Shown here: positions 31,475-32,179 of the stretch, piece by piece
How the letters are laid out: every line of letters begins with the position of its first letter
Numbering within the stretch: position 1 is the stretch's first letter
From: Flavobacteriaceae bacterium
GTDB taxonomy: Bacteria; Bacteroidota; Bacteroidia; Flavobacteriales; Flavobacteriaceae
Direction: 5' to 3'
DNA: 32,179 nt
NCBI GenBank assembly: GCA_947472705.1
Contig: CANJDA010000004.1
Span: forward strand, 1 to 32,179
Position numbers and translations under genes: made by a program
The notes under the pieces: generated by a model
Told to the model about the DNA's origin: nothing
The model's input: only the letters and a program-made list of their open reading frames with translations
The model's database searches: none

Positions 31475-32179
31475 ATGAAAATCACCATAGTTGCAGGCGC
31501 AAGACCCAATTTTATTAAAATCGCTCCCATTATTAAAGCGATTGAAAAAAAACAAGAAGAAGGAATTGCCATATCTTATCGTTTAGTGCACACCGGACAA
31601 CATTATGATAAAAACCTTAGTGATACTTTTTTTGAGGAACTAAATATTCCGCAACCACATGCAAATTTAGAAGTTAAAAGTGGCTCTCAATCAGTGCAAA
31701 CAGCTGCTATTATGATTGCTTTTGAACAAGAGCTTATTCAAAATCCTTGTGATTTAGTTTTAGTTGTTGGCGATGTTAATTCGACTATGGCTTGTGCTAT
31801 TGTTGCCAAAAAATTAAATACAAAAGTCACACATGTTGAAGCGGGTATTCGTTCAGGAGATATGACTATGCCTGAAGAAATCAATCGAATTGTAACGGAT
31901 AGTATCACTGATTATTTCTTCACCACTTCTAAAACTGCTTCTGAAAAACTTTTGAAATATGGTGCAAATCCAGATAATGTTCATTTTGTTGGCAATGTGA
32001 TGATTGATACATTATACCAAAATTTAGACAGAATTGTAGCGCCATCTTTTTGGAAAGAAATGAATCTAAAACTCAAAAATTATATAGTGTTGACTTTACA
32101 TCGTCCGGCAAATGTAGATGAAGAAAAATCTCTGATAAAACTCTTAATGGGAATAGACAAACTAGTTGAAGGGAAAAAA
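31475..32179 (+). CDS. wecB: UDP-GlcNAc 2-epimerase (3' end outside window)
   Basis: Translated from the ATG at 31475; open to the window edge (235 codons), hence missing from the track. Family blocks: IVAGARPNFIKIAPI, VHTGQHYDKNLS, VVGDVNSTMACAIVAKKL, HVEAGIRSGDMTMPEEINR and LTLHRPANVD. The enzyme converts UDP-GlcNAc to UDP-ManNAc, a precursor for surface polysaccharides, in the cytoplasm. With the CapK-like gene it marks the start of a polysaccharide locus that continues beyond the window. The active-site Asp, Glu and His positions seen so far look intact. Confidence 0.94.
   Translation, partial: MKITIVAGARPNFIKIAPIIKAIEKKQEEGIAISYRLVHTGQHYDKNLSDTFFEELNIPQPHANLEVKSGSQSVQTAAIMIAFEQELIQNPCDLVLVVGDVNSTMACAIVAKKLNTKVTHVEAGIRSGDMTMPEEINRIVTDSITDYFFTTSKTASEKLLKYGANPDNVHFVGNVMIDTLYQNLDRIVAPSFWKEMNLKLKNYIVLTLHRPANVDEEKSLIKLLMGIDKLVEGKK

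Overview
This 32 kb window is ordinary chromosomal DNA from a member of the Bacteroidota, most likely a Flavobacterium or a close relative. The support is low GC, a type IX secretion (T9SS) sorting domain at 28705-30039, an SprE/PorW-type gliding lipoprotein, family-typical proteins (HU-CCDC81/SPOR, DUF4292, DUF5687, DUF6427, DUF4254), and several promoters matching the Bacteroidota -7 consensus TAnnTTTG. No rRNA, tRNA, CRISPR array, insertion sequence, prophage or integrase was seen.

Layout. 1-742 (-): 3'-truncated dprA, divergent from 843-2360 (+), an HU/SPOR membrane protein and an acyl-CoA thioesterase. 2361-9314 (-): an envelope block transcribed as lipid-linked sugar flippase, dut, a four-helix-bundle (23S-IVP/S23-like) gene, sugar nucleotidyltransferase, TPR protein, DUF4292 lipoprotein and an EnvC-like LytM protein. 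The four-helix-bundle gene sits between two related imperfectly palindromic repeats and looks like an insertion into an otherwise tight gene string. 9441-15235 (-): F1Fo ATP synthase genes atpZ-like, DUF6168-like, atpB, E, F, H, A, G, closed by a clear intrinsic terminator; atpD and atpC are not here. Directly upstream and almost without gaps come bactofilin and sprE (15204-18511).

18564-22455 (-): PadR regulator, two HAAS-like membrane proteins, a DUF5687 ABC-2-type permease and an ABC ATPase. A triple TATACATAA operator-like motif overlaps the padR promoter. 22577-23632 (+): a PaaE-type flavin/2Fe-2S reductase, ending in a bidirectional terminator shared with 23695-25352 (-), a GT9 heptosyltransferase-like gene and DUF4254. 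25485-26138 (+) is upp; 26133-27062 (-) DUF6427; 27108-27338 (+) a small DUF6341-like membrane protein; 27330-28604 (-) purD. 28705-30039 (+) is a secreted Asp-box protein with a T9SS sorting domain. From 30099 a surface polysaccharide locus begins (CapK-like adenylate-forming enzyme, then wecB running off the end).

Functionally the window joins energy metabolism (ATP synthase), nucleotide metabolism (dut, upp, purD), envelope building (flippase, nucleotidyltransferase, GT9, EnvC, DUF4292 with LolB-like features, capK/wecB), and T9SS/gliding (SprE plus one likely cargo). The strongest candidates for something under-described are the repeat-flanked four-helix-bundle gene, the hairpin between atpE and atpF, the PadR/HAAS/ABC operon with its operator, and the LolB-like DUF4292 lipoprotein. 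None is proven from sequence alone.
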